A DNA stretch of 64,000 nt from an uncultured Lewinella sp. Lineage in GTDB: Bacteria; Bacteroidota; Bacteroidia; Chitinophagales; Saprospiraceae. The notes under the pieces were generated by a model. The model was not told where the DNA came from. It worked only from the letters and a program-made list of their open reading frames with translations, and made no database searches. Each line of letters begins with the position of its first letter. Position 1 is the first letter of the stretch. Made by a program: the position numbers and the translations under genes. Location of the stretch: NCBI GenBank assembly GCA_913057785.1, contig CAJXPD010000012.1, positions 1-64,000 on the forward strand. Reading direction: 5' to 3'. Below are positions 53,012-62,551 of this stretch, piece by piece.

Positions 53012-54364
53012 ATGTTCGAAAGTCTTAGTGATCGCTTAGAAGGTGCGTTTAAGACCCTGAGGGGAGATGGGAAACTAACTGAGATCAACATAGCTCAATC
53101 GATAAAGGAAATCCGTAGAGCGTTGGTATCTGCTGACGTTAACTATAAGATAGCCAAAGAATTCACTGATAAAGTTAAGGATAAAGCCCTAGGTCAGGAA
53201 AATGTCTTGAAAGCTGTAAAGCCTGGAGAATTGATGGTGAAGATCGTCATGGACGAGCTCGTGTCCTTGATGGGTGGCCAAGCTGCAGGAATTAATATTA
53301 AGGGAGAACCAGCCGTAGTGCTAATTGCTGGTCTGCAAGGTTCGGGTAAGACGACCTTTTCAGGAAAGCTGGCTTTGCACTTACGAACAAAAAGGAACAA
53401 AAAGCCTCTTTTGGTAGCTTGTGATGTGTATCGCCCAGCAGCTATCGATCAGATCACCGTTTTAGGTGAGCAGGTTGGTGTTCCGGTATATAAAGAGGTA
53501 GAAAACAAGAACCCTGTAGAGATCGCCTTGAAGGCCATCAAATATGCGCAAGACAACAATCACGATGTTGTCATTGTGGATACGGCTGGTCGTTTGGCCA
53601 TTGATGAGGCCATGATGGAGGAAATCTCTAATGTGCAGAATGCCATTCTACCGAATGAAACCTTGTTTGTAGTTGACTCCATGACGGGTCAAGATGCGGT
53701 GAACACCGCCAAGGCATTCAACGAGGTAATCAACTATGACGGGGTGGTGCTTACCAAGTTAGATGGTGATACCAGGGGTGGTGCAGCTCTATCCGTAAAG
53801 TATACGGTAGGGAAGCCGATCAAGTTTGTCAGTACAGGCGAGCAGATGGATACATTAGATGTGTTCCATCCCGATCGAATGGCTCAGCGGATTCTTGGTA
53901 TGGGTGATATTGTTTCTTTCGTTGAGAGAGCGCAGGAACAATTCGATGAGGAAGAAGCCAAGCGATTAGAGAAGAAAATTCGTAAAAACAAGTTTGATTT
54001 CAATGACTTCTTGAGTCAGTTAGCCCAGATTCGGAAGATGGGTGACCTCAAGAGTTTGATGAATATGATTCCAGGGATGTCAAAGATGACCAAGAACTTG
54101 GATATCGATAATAGCGCCTTTAATAAGGTGGAGGCCATCATATTATCTATGACACCACAGGAAAGATCAAATCCTGAATTATTGAACATTAGTCGCAAGA
54201 AGCGAATTGCCAAAGGTTGTGGTCAAACCATGGATGACATCAATCGTTTCATCAAGCAATTTGATCAAATGCGTAAGATGATGCATAAGTTGAGCAAATC
54301 TCCAGGCATGGCTGGGATGATGGGCGGTGGAGGAGCCGGCCGAGGTCGTGGTCGCAGAAGGTAA
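53012..54364 (+). CDS. ffh: Signal recognition particle protein Ffh
   Basis: 450 residues. N domain (1-85, MFESLSDRLEGAFKTLRG), G domain GTPase with GLQGSGKTTFSGKLA (P-loop), DVYRPAAIDQ, VDTAGRLAIDE and TKLDGDTRGGAALS, and the methionine-rich M domain (about 305-440, GMGDIVSFVERA, MIPGMSKMTKN, SRKKRIAKGCG), which binds SRP RNA and signal sequences. Gly/Arg-rich tail. It delivers nascent membrane proteins to the Sec translocon, in line with yidC nearby. Own promoter and terminator. Confidence 0.97.
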   Translation: MFESLSDRLEGAFKTLRGDGKLTEINIAQSIKEIRRALVSADVNYKIAKEFTDKVKDKALGQENVLKAVKPGELMVKIVMDELVSLMGGQAAGINIKGEPAVVLIAGLQGSGKTTFSGKLALHLRTKRNKKPLLVACDVYRPAAIDQITVLGEQVGVPVYKEVENKNPVEIALKAIKYAQDNNHDVVIVDTAGRLAIDEAMMEEISNVQNAILPNETLFVVDSMTGQDAVNTAKAFNEVINYDGVVLTKLDGDTRGGAALSVKYTVGKPIKFVSTGEQMDTLDVFHPDRMAQRILGMGDIVSFVERAQEQFDEEEAKRLEKKIRKNKFDFNDFLSQLAQIRKMGDLKSLMNMIPGMSKMTKNLDIDNSAFNKVEAIILSMTPQERSNPELLNISRKKRIAKGCGQTMDDINRFIKQFDQMRKMMHKLSKSPGMAGMMGGGGAGRGRGRRR

Positions 54365-54393
54365 ATGCCCGACTAAATTGCTAAAAACAAGCC

Positions 54394-54428
54394 AAAGCCT
54401 GCCAGGAAATACTTTCTTGGCAGGCTTT
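54394..54428 (+). terminator. Terminator of ffh
   Basis: 16-bp stem with one wobble (54394-54409, AAAGCCTGCCAGGAAA, with 54413-54428), three-base TAC loop, then GTTGTTACTTTT. Confidence 0.75.
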
Positions 54429-54464
54429 GTTGTTACTTTTACATTCAAACCAATCTGATCTGTT

Positions 54465-57275
54465 ATGCGCTTACTATTATTCCTTAGCCTTCTTTGTTAT
54501 TCGTCCATTATCTCTGCTCAAACTACCTTCCCTTTGGATGGCAAGCTACCATCAGACCAGGATGTGATTAGTGGCACACTACCCAATGGAATGAAGTATT
54601 TTATCAAGAAAAACGCGAAGCCAGAAGACCGAGCGGAGTTAAGACTTGCGGTAAAAGCGGGCAGCTTGCAAGAAGATGAAGATCAACAAGGGTTAGCGCA
54701 TTTCGTAGAGCACATGGCCTTCAATGGGAGCAAAAACTTTAAGAAGAATGAATTGATCGACTATCTCGAATCAATCGGAACACGTTTCGGAGCAGATCTA
54801 AATGCCTATACCAGTTTCGAAGAGACGGTATACATGATCCAAGCTAGAACGGACAGTTTAGATCTATTGGAGAAGGGGCTATTAATAATGGAAGACTGGG
54901 CTGCCGGCATCAGCTTCGAAGAAGAAGAAATCGATAAAGAGCGTGGTGTGATTTTATCAGAATGGAGAACTGGACTTAGTGCTGATCAGCGCATGCAACA
55001 GCAATATTTCCCCATCGCTTACAAAGACTCTCGTTATGCAGAAAGACTACCAATTGGTAAGCCAGAGATTATTGAAGGAGCAGATTATAGCACTATAAAA
55101 CGCTTTTATGAGGATTGGTACAGGCCGGATCTCATGGCTATTATAGCTGTAGGTGATTTCGACCTTGCTTGGATGGAAAATCAGATTAAAACACGTTTCA
55201 GCAAGATCCCGAAAAGAGAGAATCCGCGACCTAGAGAAAAGTACGAAATCTCTTCAGATCCTTCCACCCGGTTTGCGATTTGCACGGATGAAGAAGCCAC
55301 TTTTTCCAATATTAGGGTAATGTATCGACATCCACATATCTCAGTAAAGACTGTGGAGGATTACAAGGAAAGCCTCGCGCGTAACTTATATAATCGAATG
55401 CTCAACTCTCGGATGATTGAAATCCAGCAACAAGCAGATCCTCCCTTTACTTTCGCCTATACCGGTTATGGTCAAGACATGAGTAATCTGGACAACTACT
55501 TTTTATACGCTTTTGTGAAAGAAGGTGGAATGGAAAAAGGCATCACTGCTGTATTGCGTGCCACTCGTCAAGCCTACTTACACGGCTTTCAACCCTCAGA
55601 GCTTGAACGACAAAAGCAGGAGATCTTACGTGCGGCAGAAAAGGCTGCCAACGAACAAGACAAAACACCTTCCGCTGGTCTTGCCGGAGGGTTCGTCTAT
55701 CACTTTCTTAAAGGAAATGCTGTACCCACCGCTAAGCAGCGGCTGGCTCTGTTACAACAGTTGCTACCAATGATCTCTGTAGAAGAGATTAACCCCTTGC
55801 CTAAAGAGTGGATCCGGCCCGAAGAAAGAGTCGTGATCGTGACCGGGCCTGATACCGAGGCTAATCCCTTACCCACTGAGGCCGAGCTGGAGCGATGGTT
55901 GAATAAGTTCGACCAGATGGATGTACCCGCCTACGAAGACAATTTGATAGCTGGCCCCATGATCAAAGAAGACTTGCCACCGGTCAAGATTGTAGCAGAA
56001 CACGAGGATCCTGACTTCGGCTTGACGGAATGGCGTCTTGAAAATGGTGTTCGAGTAGTGCTGAAGCCTACCGATTTTAAGAATGATGAAATCCTTATGA
56101 CCTCCTGGAGTCCTGGTGGATACTCCAACTACCAGACCGAAGAATTACCCAGCGCCACCAATGCTGTGCCCATTCTGGTGCAAAGTGGCATTGGTCCGTA
56201 TGATTATGCTGCTTTGAACAAGCAACTAACCGGCAAGAATGCCGGTGTAGGCCCCTTCATCAGTGAACTGTATGAAGGGCTGAGTGGTAACAGTTCCAAG
56301 AATGATCTGGAAATGTTGTTCCAATTGACCTACCTCTATGCTACTGCTCCTAGGAAAGATCCCGAAGCATTTGCCAGCTACATTAACCGGCAGAAGTCAA
56401 TCTTCGAAAACATAATGACCAATCCCTACAATTATTTTGGCTTACAAAAACAGAAGATCAAATACAATGATCATCCAAGGCGACAGATCACCAATATGGA
56501 AACCCTGGAAAAGATCAATCTAGATAAGATTTTACAAGTTTACCGAGATCGGTTTGCAGATGCCAGTGACTTCACTTTCTTCTTTGTGGGTTCCTTTTCC
56601 CCGGAAGAAATGAAGCCTCTAGTTCAAAAGTATTTGGGCAACCTACCCAGCACAGGTCGTTCAGAAAGTTGGAAGAACGTCGGTGTTCAACTAAGCAAAG
56701 GGCAGATCGACACTACCTTCGTAAAGGGGAAAGCACCAAAGGCTTTGGTGGAACTATTGTATCACAATGATTTCCAATTCAATGCAGACAATAGATACGC
56801 TTTGGGGTCCTTGGCAAGTCTTTTGAGGATTAAGCTTCGCGAAGCCATGCGAGAGGACGAGGGCGGAGTGTATGGTGTCAGTGTACGCGCTTTCAGCAGT
56901 CAATACCCAAAGCCAGGCTATAATATACGAATCAGCTTTAATGCAAACCCCGATCAGGTGCACAAGCTAATCGAAATCACAAAATTAGAGATTGATAAAA
57001 TCAAGGATGAAGGAGCGGCAGAAAAGGATATCACGAAGATTATAGAAACGCAGAAGCAAGGGCGGATCAAGAATCTTAAGGAAAATCGGTACTGGCTAGG
57101 ACAGCTGAGTTATCGCTATCAGAACAACATACCACTAGAAGGCCTTAAACTTGAAGTCCTCGAAAATTACACCAAAAGGCTTAATAGTGATCTAATGAAA
57201 GCTGCAGCTCAAAAGTACCTGAATACGGAGAATTTCATGCAGTTTCTACTATTGCCTGAAACCGAAGAGCCCTAG
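54465..57275 (+). CDS. M16 family zinc metalloprotease (two-domain, secreted)
   Basis: 936 residues with a Sec signal peptide (LLLFLSLLCYSSIISAQ). The first M16 domain has the inverted zinc motif H79FVEH (GLAHFVEHMAFNGS) and the downstream Glu ligand in EIDKERGVILSEWR, so it is catalytic. The second half (from about residue 510, DFGLTEWRLENGVRVVLKP) repeats the fold without HxxEH and forms the other half of the clamshell. It degrades peptides in the periplasm. Sixteen bases separate its stop from that of the converging photolyase gene. Confidence 0.94.
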   Translation: MRLLLFLSLLCYSSIISAQTTFPLDGKLPSDQDVISGTLPNGMKYFIKKNAKPEDRAELRLAVKAGSLQEDEDQQGLAHFVEHMAFNGSKNFKKNELIDYLESIGTRFGADLNAYTSFEETVYMIQARTDSLDLLEKGLLIMEDWAAGISFEEEEIDKERGVILSEWRTGLSADQRMQQQYFPIAYKDSRYAERLPIGKPEIIEGADYSTIKRFYEDWYRPDLMAIIAVGDFDLAWMENQIKTRFSKIPKRENPRPREKYEISSDPSTRFAICTDEEATFSNIRVMYRHPHISVKTVEDYKESLARNLYNRMLNSRMIEIQQQADPPFTFAYTGYGQDMSNLDNYFLYAFVKEGGMEKGITAVLRATRQAYLHGFQPSELERQKQEILRAAEKAANEQDKTPSAGLAGGFVYHFLKGNAVPTAKQRLALLQQLLPMISVEEINPLPKEWIRPEERVVIVTGPDTEANPLPTEAELERWLNKFDQMDVPAYEDNLIAGPMIKEDLPPVKIVAEHEDPDFGLTEWRLENGVRVVLKPTDFKNDEILMTSWSPGGYSNYQTEELPSATNAVPILVQSGIGPYDYAALNKQLTGKNAGVGPFISELYEGLSGNSSKNDLEMLFQLTYLYATAPRKDPEAFASYINRQKSIFENIMTNPYNYFGLQKQKIKYNDHPRRQITNMETLEKINLDKILQVYRDRFADASDFTFFFVGSFSPEEMKPLVQKYLGNLPSTGRSESWKNVGVQLSKGQIDTTFVKGKAPKALVELLYHNDFQFNADNRYALGSLASLLRIKLREAMREDEGGVYGVSVRAFSSQYPKPGYNIRISFNANPDQVHKLIEITKLEIDKIKDEGAAEKDITKIIETQKQGRIKNLKENRYWLGQLSYRYQNNIPLEGLKLEVLENYTKRLNSDLMKAAAQKYLNTENFMQFLLLPETEEP

Positions 57276-57291
57276 GTCTTTCATTGGGAAC

Positions 57292-58644
57292 TTATGCTCC
57301 ATTAAGCGCTGCCTTATACACTTGGAGACAGCGCTCCCTGGCCATTTTATGATCGACCATGGGAGCGGGATAAGCCGGTGTTCCGTATTCTGGAACCCAG
57401 TGCCTGATGTAAGTTTTCTGCTTATCGAATTTCTCCATCTGAGAGGTAGGATTGAAAACCCTGAAGTAGGGCGCGGCATCGGTGCCACTACCGGAAGCCC
57501 ATTGCCATCCCCCATTATTGCTAGCCAGATCGAAGTCAAGGAGCTTTGCTGCAAAATAGGCTTCTCCCCATCTCCAATCAATTAATAGGTGCTTGGTGAG
57601 AAAACTTGCCGTGATCATTCTGACTCGGTTGTGCATGTAACCTGTGGCATTCAGTTCTCTCATACCTGCATCCACTATGGGATAGCCTGTTTTCCCTTCG
57701 CACCATTTCTTAAACTCCTCTTCATCATTGCGCCATGGAATTTGATCATATTTTGCTCGGAAGGCAGCCTTCTCAACGTGCGGAAAATTCGACAGGATCA
57801 TGGCATAGAAGTCTCGCCAAATCAATTCATTTAAAAATACCTCACTCAAGCCGATGGTATTTCTTGCCTTCTGTCTAATGCTAATGGTCCCGAAACGGAA
57901 GTGCAGCCCTAGTTTAGAAGTACCTTCAATACCCGGAAAATTTCGTTTGTCTCCGTATTCCCTGATTCGCTTCCGGTTTACTTCCACTGAAGGATAAGGG
58001 ACTGAAGTTTCCTGAAAGTCCATGTCTTGCAAGCTTGGGGTTTCTCCATCTAGTTTTACCTGATGAAGCCGATCAAAGTACTTTTCGTTTGGATAGGACT
58101 GCAGATAATAGGAGCTAGCTGCTGATACATAGGTATCCACATCCAATGCAGTTCTAGTAGTCAATTTGGCCTTCCATTTCCTACTGTACGGGGTAAATAC
58201 TGTGTAGGGAGAGCCATCGTCCTTAGTAACTTCTAGTTTTTCAAATATGACCTGATCTTTATAAGTGTGCAAGGGAATGCCCGCGCTTTCCAGCAGACTG
58301 GATACTTGCCCATCGCGTTCTATAGCATAGGCTTCGTAATCATGATTGGTGTATACAGCTGCGATATCAAAATTTGCAATGACTTGCGGCCAAACTTCCT
58401 CCGGTTTACCGTAGCGAACCAAAAGATCACTGCCTAATGACCGTAAATCTTTCTTCAAGCCTTCCAGGGTTTCGTGGATGAAGCTCACCCTGGCATCTGC
58501 ACGATCTTCCAGTTTATCTAGAATATGCCGATCGAAAATAAATAGAGGCAAAACATTGCCTTTCTCCTTCAAAGCATGATAAAGACCAGCATTGTCATGA
58601 AGTCTCAAATCTCTCCGGAACCAAAATATGGAAATAGATGCCAT
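57292..58644 (-). CDS. phrB: Deoxyribodipyrimidine photolyase (class I cryptochrome/photolyase family)
   Basis: 450 residues. Repairs cyclobutane pyrimidine dimers with blue light using FAD. N-terminal antenna domain starts SIFWFRRDLRLHDNAGLYHA. FAD/DNA domain: FLNELIWRDFYAMILSNFPH, ELNATGYMHNRVRMITASFL, FAAKLLDFDLASNNGGWQWA, SGTDAAPYFRVFNPTSQ. The Asn of SNNGGWQW, near FAD N5 and typical of photolyases, is present. A (6-4) photolyase or signalling cryptochrome is less likely. Convergent with the M16 protease gene. Confidence 0.93.
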   Translation of the reverse strand: MASISIFWFRRDLRLHDNAGLYHALKEKGNVLPLFIFDRHILDKLEDRADARVSFIHETLEGLKKDLRSLGSDLLVRYGKPEEVWPQVIANFDIAAVYTNHDYEAYAIERDGQVSSLLESAGIPLHTYKDQVIFEKLEVTKDDGSPYTVFTPYSRKWKAKLTTRTALDVDTYVSAASSYYLQSYPNEKYFDRLHQVKLDGETPSLQDMDFQETSVPYPSVEVNRKRIREYGDKRNFPGIEGTSKLGLHFRFGTISIRQKARNTIGLSEVFLNELIWRDFYAMILSNFPHVEKAAFRAKYDQIPWRNDEEEFKKWCEGKTGYPIVDAGMRELNATGYMHNRVRMITASFLTKHLLIDWRWGEAYFAAKLLDFDLASNNGGWQWASGSGTDAAPYFRVFNPTSQMEKFDKQKTYIRHWVPEYGTPAYPAPMVDHKMARERCLQVYKAALNGA

Positions 58645-58761
58645 AAAATCTTTTTCTCTACGTTATTCAAGGGGGCAGGTGTGAGGAAAAGTGGTGGTCA
58701 ATAGAATGCAAATCGCGCTCCTCCCTTCCCTAACCCAATTTTTAGGCCATTGTTTAAAATT

Positions 58762-58796
58762 TTGCTTCATAAGAAAGGGTAAAGCTGTTAACTTTG
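58762..58796 (+). promoter_or_regulatory. Probable promoter of the TPR lipoprotein gene
   Basis: TAACTTTG at 58789-58796 (exact TAnnTTTG), TTG at 58762-58764 with a long 24-base spacer. The start codon is 47 bases downstream. Confidence 0.5.
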
Positions 58797-58843
58797 GCCA
58801 CCATCTAGGCAAGTAAGCCAATTGAACTAATAAACTGAAGACA

Positions 58844-59746
58844 ATGAAATTAAACGCTTTTTTGCTCCTTCTGATCGGATTGTTGAGTCTACAATCTTGT
58901 GGGGGTGATCAGACTGACAGCATTGCACAATTAGAAGCCAAAGTAGAAGAGAATCCGACTCCAGAGGACGCGGATGCCTTAATTGCTATGTATCGAGAAT
59001 ATATCGATTCGCATCCTAATGATGCTGAACAGAACTCGAAGTATTTGTACCGAGCAGCTGGACTTATGTTTCGATTGAACCGCCACAATGACGCTTCCAA
59101 CCTGCTTAAAGAGGCTATAAAAGACTATTATAAGGCGAGTCAAACCGCAAACAATGCCTACCTCTTAGCCACAATTCAGGAGGAGAAGCTTAATAACCCT
59201 GTACTAGCTACTAGTGTATATCAAGCACTGGACAAAGCCTTCCCTTCCTTTGAAGAGGCGGCAGCTGTCAAAGCCAAACTACCGGCCGATCTACCTTCCA
59301 TTCAGACTCGGATCGATACCCTGGCAAAAGGAATCTTTGATCTGACGACGGGTAGAGTTAATCGCCGAACAGCCAACAACTTCATCGAAAGCTGTGACCT
59401 ATACAGCTTGATCGTTCCAGAGGATCCCGCTAGTCCAAAACTCTTGCACAAAGCCGGTGAAGCGGCTAGAGCCACCCGGGCCTTTAATTCTGCCTTAGAT
59501 ATATACGACCGCTTGTATGAACGGTACCCAGACTTTGAAAAAGCCCCTCAAGCCCTATTTCTCATGGCTTTTACACTTGACAATGATTTGCAACGTCACG
59601 ATGAAGCCAAAGTCTTATACGAGCGTTTCTTAGAAAAATATCCGGATGATGACTTTGCAGATGACACTCAGTTCCTATTGCAGAACTTAGGTAAGACGGA
59701 TGAGGAAATCATTCAGTCTTTCGAAAGTCAAGATGCAAGTCAATAA
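58844..59746 (+). CDS. TPR-repeat lipoprotein
   Basis: 300 residues. Lipoprotein signal LLLLIGLLSLQSC. The mature protein is helical; TPR-like units are clear in the last 100 residues (ALDIYDRLYERYPDFEKAPQ and AKVLYERFLEKYPDDDFADD) and weaker ones lie at 45-130. Similar to YbgF/BamD-like tetratricopeptide lipoproteins in style, so a scaffold for envelope proteins is likely, but no specific partner can be named. Single gene with its own promoter and a bidirectional terminator behind it. Confidence 0.8.
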   Translation: MKLNAFLLLLIGLLSLQSCGGDQTDSIAQLEAKVEENPTPEDADALIAMYREYIDSHPNDAEQNSKYLYRAAGLMFRLNRHNDASNLLKEAIKDYYKASQTANNAYLLATIQEEKLNNPVLATSVYQALDKAFPSFEEAAAVKAKLPADLPSIQTRIDTLAKGIFDLTTGRVNRRTANNFIESCDLYSLIVPEDPASPKLLHKAGEAARATRAFNSALDIYDRLYERYPDFEKAPQALFLMAFTLDNDLQRHDEAKVLYERFLEKYPDDDFADDTQFLLQNLGKTDEEIIQSFESQDASQ

Positions 59747-59762
59747 ATCGTCTTAAAAGAAG

Positions 59763-59796
59763 TAGGCCCAATCACTATGTTAAGTAATTGGGCCTA
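59763..59796. terminator. Bidirectional terminator between TPR lipoprotein and TSP3/OmpA gene
   Basis: Perfect 10-bp stem TAGGCCCAAT (59763-59772) with 59787-59796, 14-base loop, between converging genes. Confidence 0.7.
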
Positions 59797-59835
59797 TTCC
59801 CTCAAGTAGCTCAAAAGAACTCGCCTTTCAGCCTA

Positions 59836-61260
59836 TTATTCCAAATACAGATTAAATTCCACTCTCCTATTCTGATCTCTTCCAGCCTTATACTTATTGT
59901 TGGCAATTGGCTGGGTCTCCCCATAACCCGTAAAGCTCAATCTGGAAGCAGCAATACTCTTACTAACTAAGTAGTCATAGCAAGCCTTGGCGCGCTGTTC
60001 TGACAGACGCTGGTTGGTTTTAGAACTCCCTATACTATCAGTATGCCCATTGATCGCACACTTGTAGTCTGGATATCTGGTCAGAATATCAACAATCTGA
60101 TCAAGAATACCTGTCGAGTTTGCCTTTAACTCCGCTCTTCCGGTTTGAAACTGAACTGCTTGCACTGCCAGGTCCAACGTTTCTTTGTCTTCTTGTGCAA
60201 TTTCTGGGCAGCCATTATTACTAGCTGGTCCTTTCGTATCTGGACATTTATCATCAGCGTCGAGTACTCCGTCAGCGTCTGCATCAGGACAGCCATTGGT
60301 AGCAGCAGGGCCAGCGAGATCTGGGCAATCATCCTGAGCATTAGCAATTCCATCACCGTCATTATCAGGACAGCCATTGGTTGACGTAGGACCTTGTTCA
60401 TTTGGACAAGCATCTTCGCCATCTATAATCCCATCGCCATCTGCGTCCGTGTATGGGCAGCCATCATTATCAGCAGGACCTCCTTCGGTAGGGCATTTGT
60501 CCTCAGAATCCCTAATGCCGTCCGAATCTGTATCTGGGCAGCCATTAAACTGGGACAAACCAGCAACAGTCGGGCATTCGTCATCACCATCTGTAATCCC
60601 ATCGCCATCCGAATCTGGACAACCATTTAACCCAGGTACACCAGCTACCGTGGGGCAAAGATCTTGATCGTCTGGGACGCCATCATTATCGGTGTCTACA
60701 ATCGGCGGCGGTTTGGGGATGCCATCTCCTATGATAAAATGTGCGCCTAATCCGAGCTGCAAATGATCTCTATTATCCTCAAAGCTTACACGATACTCCC
60801 CTTTGGTCGAGAGATAGAAATGTCGGCTTAAGCGAAAATTCAAACCTAGCCCCAAGGGTGCTTCAAAACCAACTTCATCAAAATCTTCCACATTAAGGCC
60901 GATCCCTGCTAAGAGATAAGGATAGATAAACACAGGTTCTCGAAAGAACTTTAGTTGCAAGGTGGCATCCATTCCTAACGTGCCGGCTCTATTGGTGAGC
61001 CCTACTTGCTCTGGTGGCAACACGACTTGGTTGAGCCGTAGCGGTATGGCTAAGTTAAGAAAGCTATTCAGGTGACGGACATACTCTATTTCTATCCCGG
61101 CTCCGAATTCATCTTCGATAAATTCTTGATCAATTGCCCATTGATAATTAGGGAAGACCGCGCGAATTCCCAAGCCATCTGGGGCCTCTTTATATTGTCC
61201 GTAAATCGTAATGCTTAAAAAGCAAAGACAGAGTCCAAGAATTAGTATTTTCTTCTGCAT
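59836..61260 (-). CDS. OmpA-family outer-membrane protein with thrombospondin type 3 repeats
   Basis: About 474 residues from ATG 61260 (a TTG eight codons upstream is in frame). Signal peptide ILILGLCLCFLSITIYG. An N-terminal beta-barrel-like domain of about 170 residues (FRLSRHFYLSTKGEYRVSF) is followed by six calcium-binding TSP3 repeats of 27-29 residues (pattern DxDxDGxxDxxDxCP...NGCP). A C-terminal OmpA domain comes last (AVQFQTGRAELKANSTGILD, INGHTDSIGSSKTNQRLSEQ, RDQNRRVEFNLYLE), binding peptidoglycan. The barrel anchors it in the outer membrane and the repeats give a Ca-stiffened spacer. Confidence 0.9.
   Translation of the reverse strand: MQKKILILGLCLCFLSITIYGQYKEAPDGLGIRAVFPNYQWAIDQEFIEDEFGAGIEIEYVRHLNSFLNLAIPLRLNQVVLPPEQVGLTNRAGTLGMDATLQLKFFREPVFIYPYLLAGIGLNVEDFDEVGFEAPLGLGLNFRLSRHFYLSTKGEYRVSFEDNRDHLQLGLGAHFIIGDGIPKPPPIVDTDNDGVPDDQDLCPTVAGVPGLNGCPDSDGDGITDGDDECPTVAGLSQFNGCPDTDSDGIRDSEDKCPTEGGPADNDGCPYTDADGDGIIDGEDACPNEQGPTSTNGCPDNDGDGIANAQDDCPDLAGPAATNGCPDADADGVLDADDKCPDTKGPASNNGCPEIAQEDKETLDLAVQAVQFQTGRAELKANSTGILDQIVDILTRYPDYKCAINGHTDSIGSSKTNQRLSEQRAKACYDYLVSKSIAASRLSFTGYGETQPIANNKYKAGRDQNRRVEFNLYLE
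60205..60696 (-). repeat. Six tandem TSP3 coding repeats
   Basis: 492 bases encoding five 27-residue units and one 29-residue unit, each ending NGCP or DGCP and starting D/Y-x-D. The repetition explains several long open frames on the opposite strand in this stretch. Confidence 0.85.
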
Positions 61261-61431
61261 CGAGTTGGGTTTAGCATGATTCAAATATCGAACGTAGAAT
61301 TTTGGGTCTCGCTATGGGATTACTCGCATAGCAGCCATGTTCTTAGGACGTCTAAAACTGATAAGAGATAAAAAGATAGGGCGAATCTGTCAAATACAGG
61401 TGAGGAAACGTCTATTTGTGGGTATGAAATC

Positions 61432-62373
61432 TTAGCTTTCCAGGAGCCCCCGCCCCTCTTTATTGATTTTCCCGTCTTTATTGAGCTTTTTCATCAGGCG
61501 ATCCAGGATACCATTAATGAAGTCCTTGCTTTTTTCCGTGCTATAGAGTTTTGCAATTTCAACAAACTCATTCAGCGTCACTTTAGTTGGTATTGTCGGG
61601 AAATTCATCAATTCGCACAATGCCATTTTGAGCAAAATCATGTCGATAGCAGCAACGCGATCGGCATCCCAATTTTTTAGCGTCGGCTCGATCAACTCCA
61701 ATAAATCCGAATCCTCATGATATACTTTGTGCAGCAGTAATTCTCCGAATTCTTTCACAGCCTCATCCGATGGCTGATAATTCTGATAAAACTCCTCACT
61801 AGTTACCGGTAAGGCTTTTAGCGTCTTCTTAATCGCTCCCACCACTAGTGATTTGTCGTCTATCCACAGTGGATAATTGTCATCCAGGACTTCTGTAAAG
61901 CTTTCGTTGTTGAGGCAATGCTTAAAGAGCCCTAAAAGAATGTCCTTATGATCACTTTGTTGACTATCAGCTTGCTTGAGATAAGCCTTGTATTGATCCG
62001 TCTTGGCAAAATCTACATAGAACTGGCGAACCTGATCCTCATCGATCTTGGCTGGTAATTTATGTCCGCGAATTAAACTATTGAAGGCATCGTTGTGGAG
62101 AAGCGAAACTATGAGCGGGTTTTCAGCGAGCTTTGCTGTAAATTGTTTGTCATCCTCGGAGGGTCGGAGCTTAGCCCGGCGTTTTTCTAAATCTTGCTTG
62201 GCATATTCCGCTACGCGAATCAGTAGAAGCAGATTGAATAGGTACAACTCAAAAGATAGAAATACTATCTTACGATACTGCTTGAGGGCACCATTATAGG
62301 TCAAATCTTGGTCCCTGCTGAGGGTATATAGCATCTGCATTACTTTAATGCGGACGTTTCTTCTACTTAGCAT
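61432..62373 (-). CDS. nusB: Transcription antitermination protein NusB (long Bacteroidota form)
   Basis: 313 residues, about twice the length of E. coli NusB. It starts MLSRRNVRIKVMQMLYTLSR, the RNA-binding arginine-rich N-terminus. The last 130 residues form the NusB helical bundle (DAVKEFGELLLHKVYHED, WDADRVAAIDMILLKMALCE, TLNEFVEIAKLYSTEKSKDF, INGILDRLM). The middle (about 40-165) is an insertion typical of the phylum. With NusE it binds boxA RNA for rRNA transcription. About 180 bases separate it from the DoxX-type gene upstream. Confidence 0.93.
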   Translation of the reverse strand: MLSRRNVRIKVMQMLYTLSRDQDLTYNGALKQYRKIVFLSFELYLFNLLLLIRVAEYAKQDLEKRRAKLRPSEDDKQFTAKLAENPLIVSLLHNDAFNSLIRGHKLPAKIDEDQVRQFYVDFAKTDQYKAYLKQADSQQSDHKDILLGLFKHCLNNESFTEVLDDNYPLWIDDKSLVVGAIKKTLKALPVTSEEFYQNYQPSDEAVKEFGELLLHKVYHEDSDLLELIEPTLKNWDADRVAAIDMILLKMALCELMNFPTIPTKVTLNEFVEIAKLYSTEKSKDFINGILDRLMKKLNKDGKINKEGRGLLES

Positions 62374-62551
62374 ATCTTCAATTCAACTCCTTTGGGGAAT
62401 AGGTATCACGTACCTGTAAAATCTGAAAAGAGTACGCTTTGATTATACCTATTGAGTCTAATTTTGTTCCAAAACTATCACAGTATTTGTCTACTGCCAT
62501 TGGCGCTACAAATAAAGGGCAATTTTTTCAAACTGCCCTCATTTTAACTCT

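Noticed and set aside
60145-60667. Three overlapping plus-strand open frames across the TSP3 array
   Set aside because: They mirror the repeat period of the OmpA gene on the other strand; repetitive Ser/Pro or Ile/Trp-rich translations without a domain.
60205-60696. CRISPR-like array
   Set aside because: The repeats are imperfect, 81 bases long and in frame with calcium-binding protein repeats; no spacers or cas genes.
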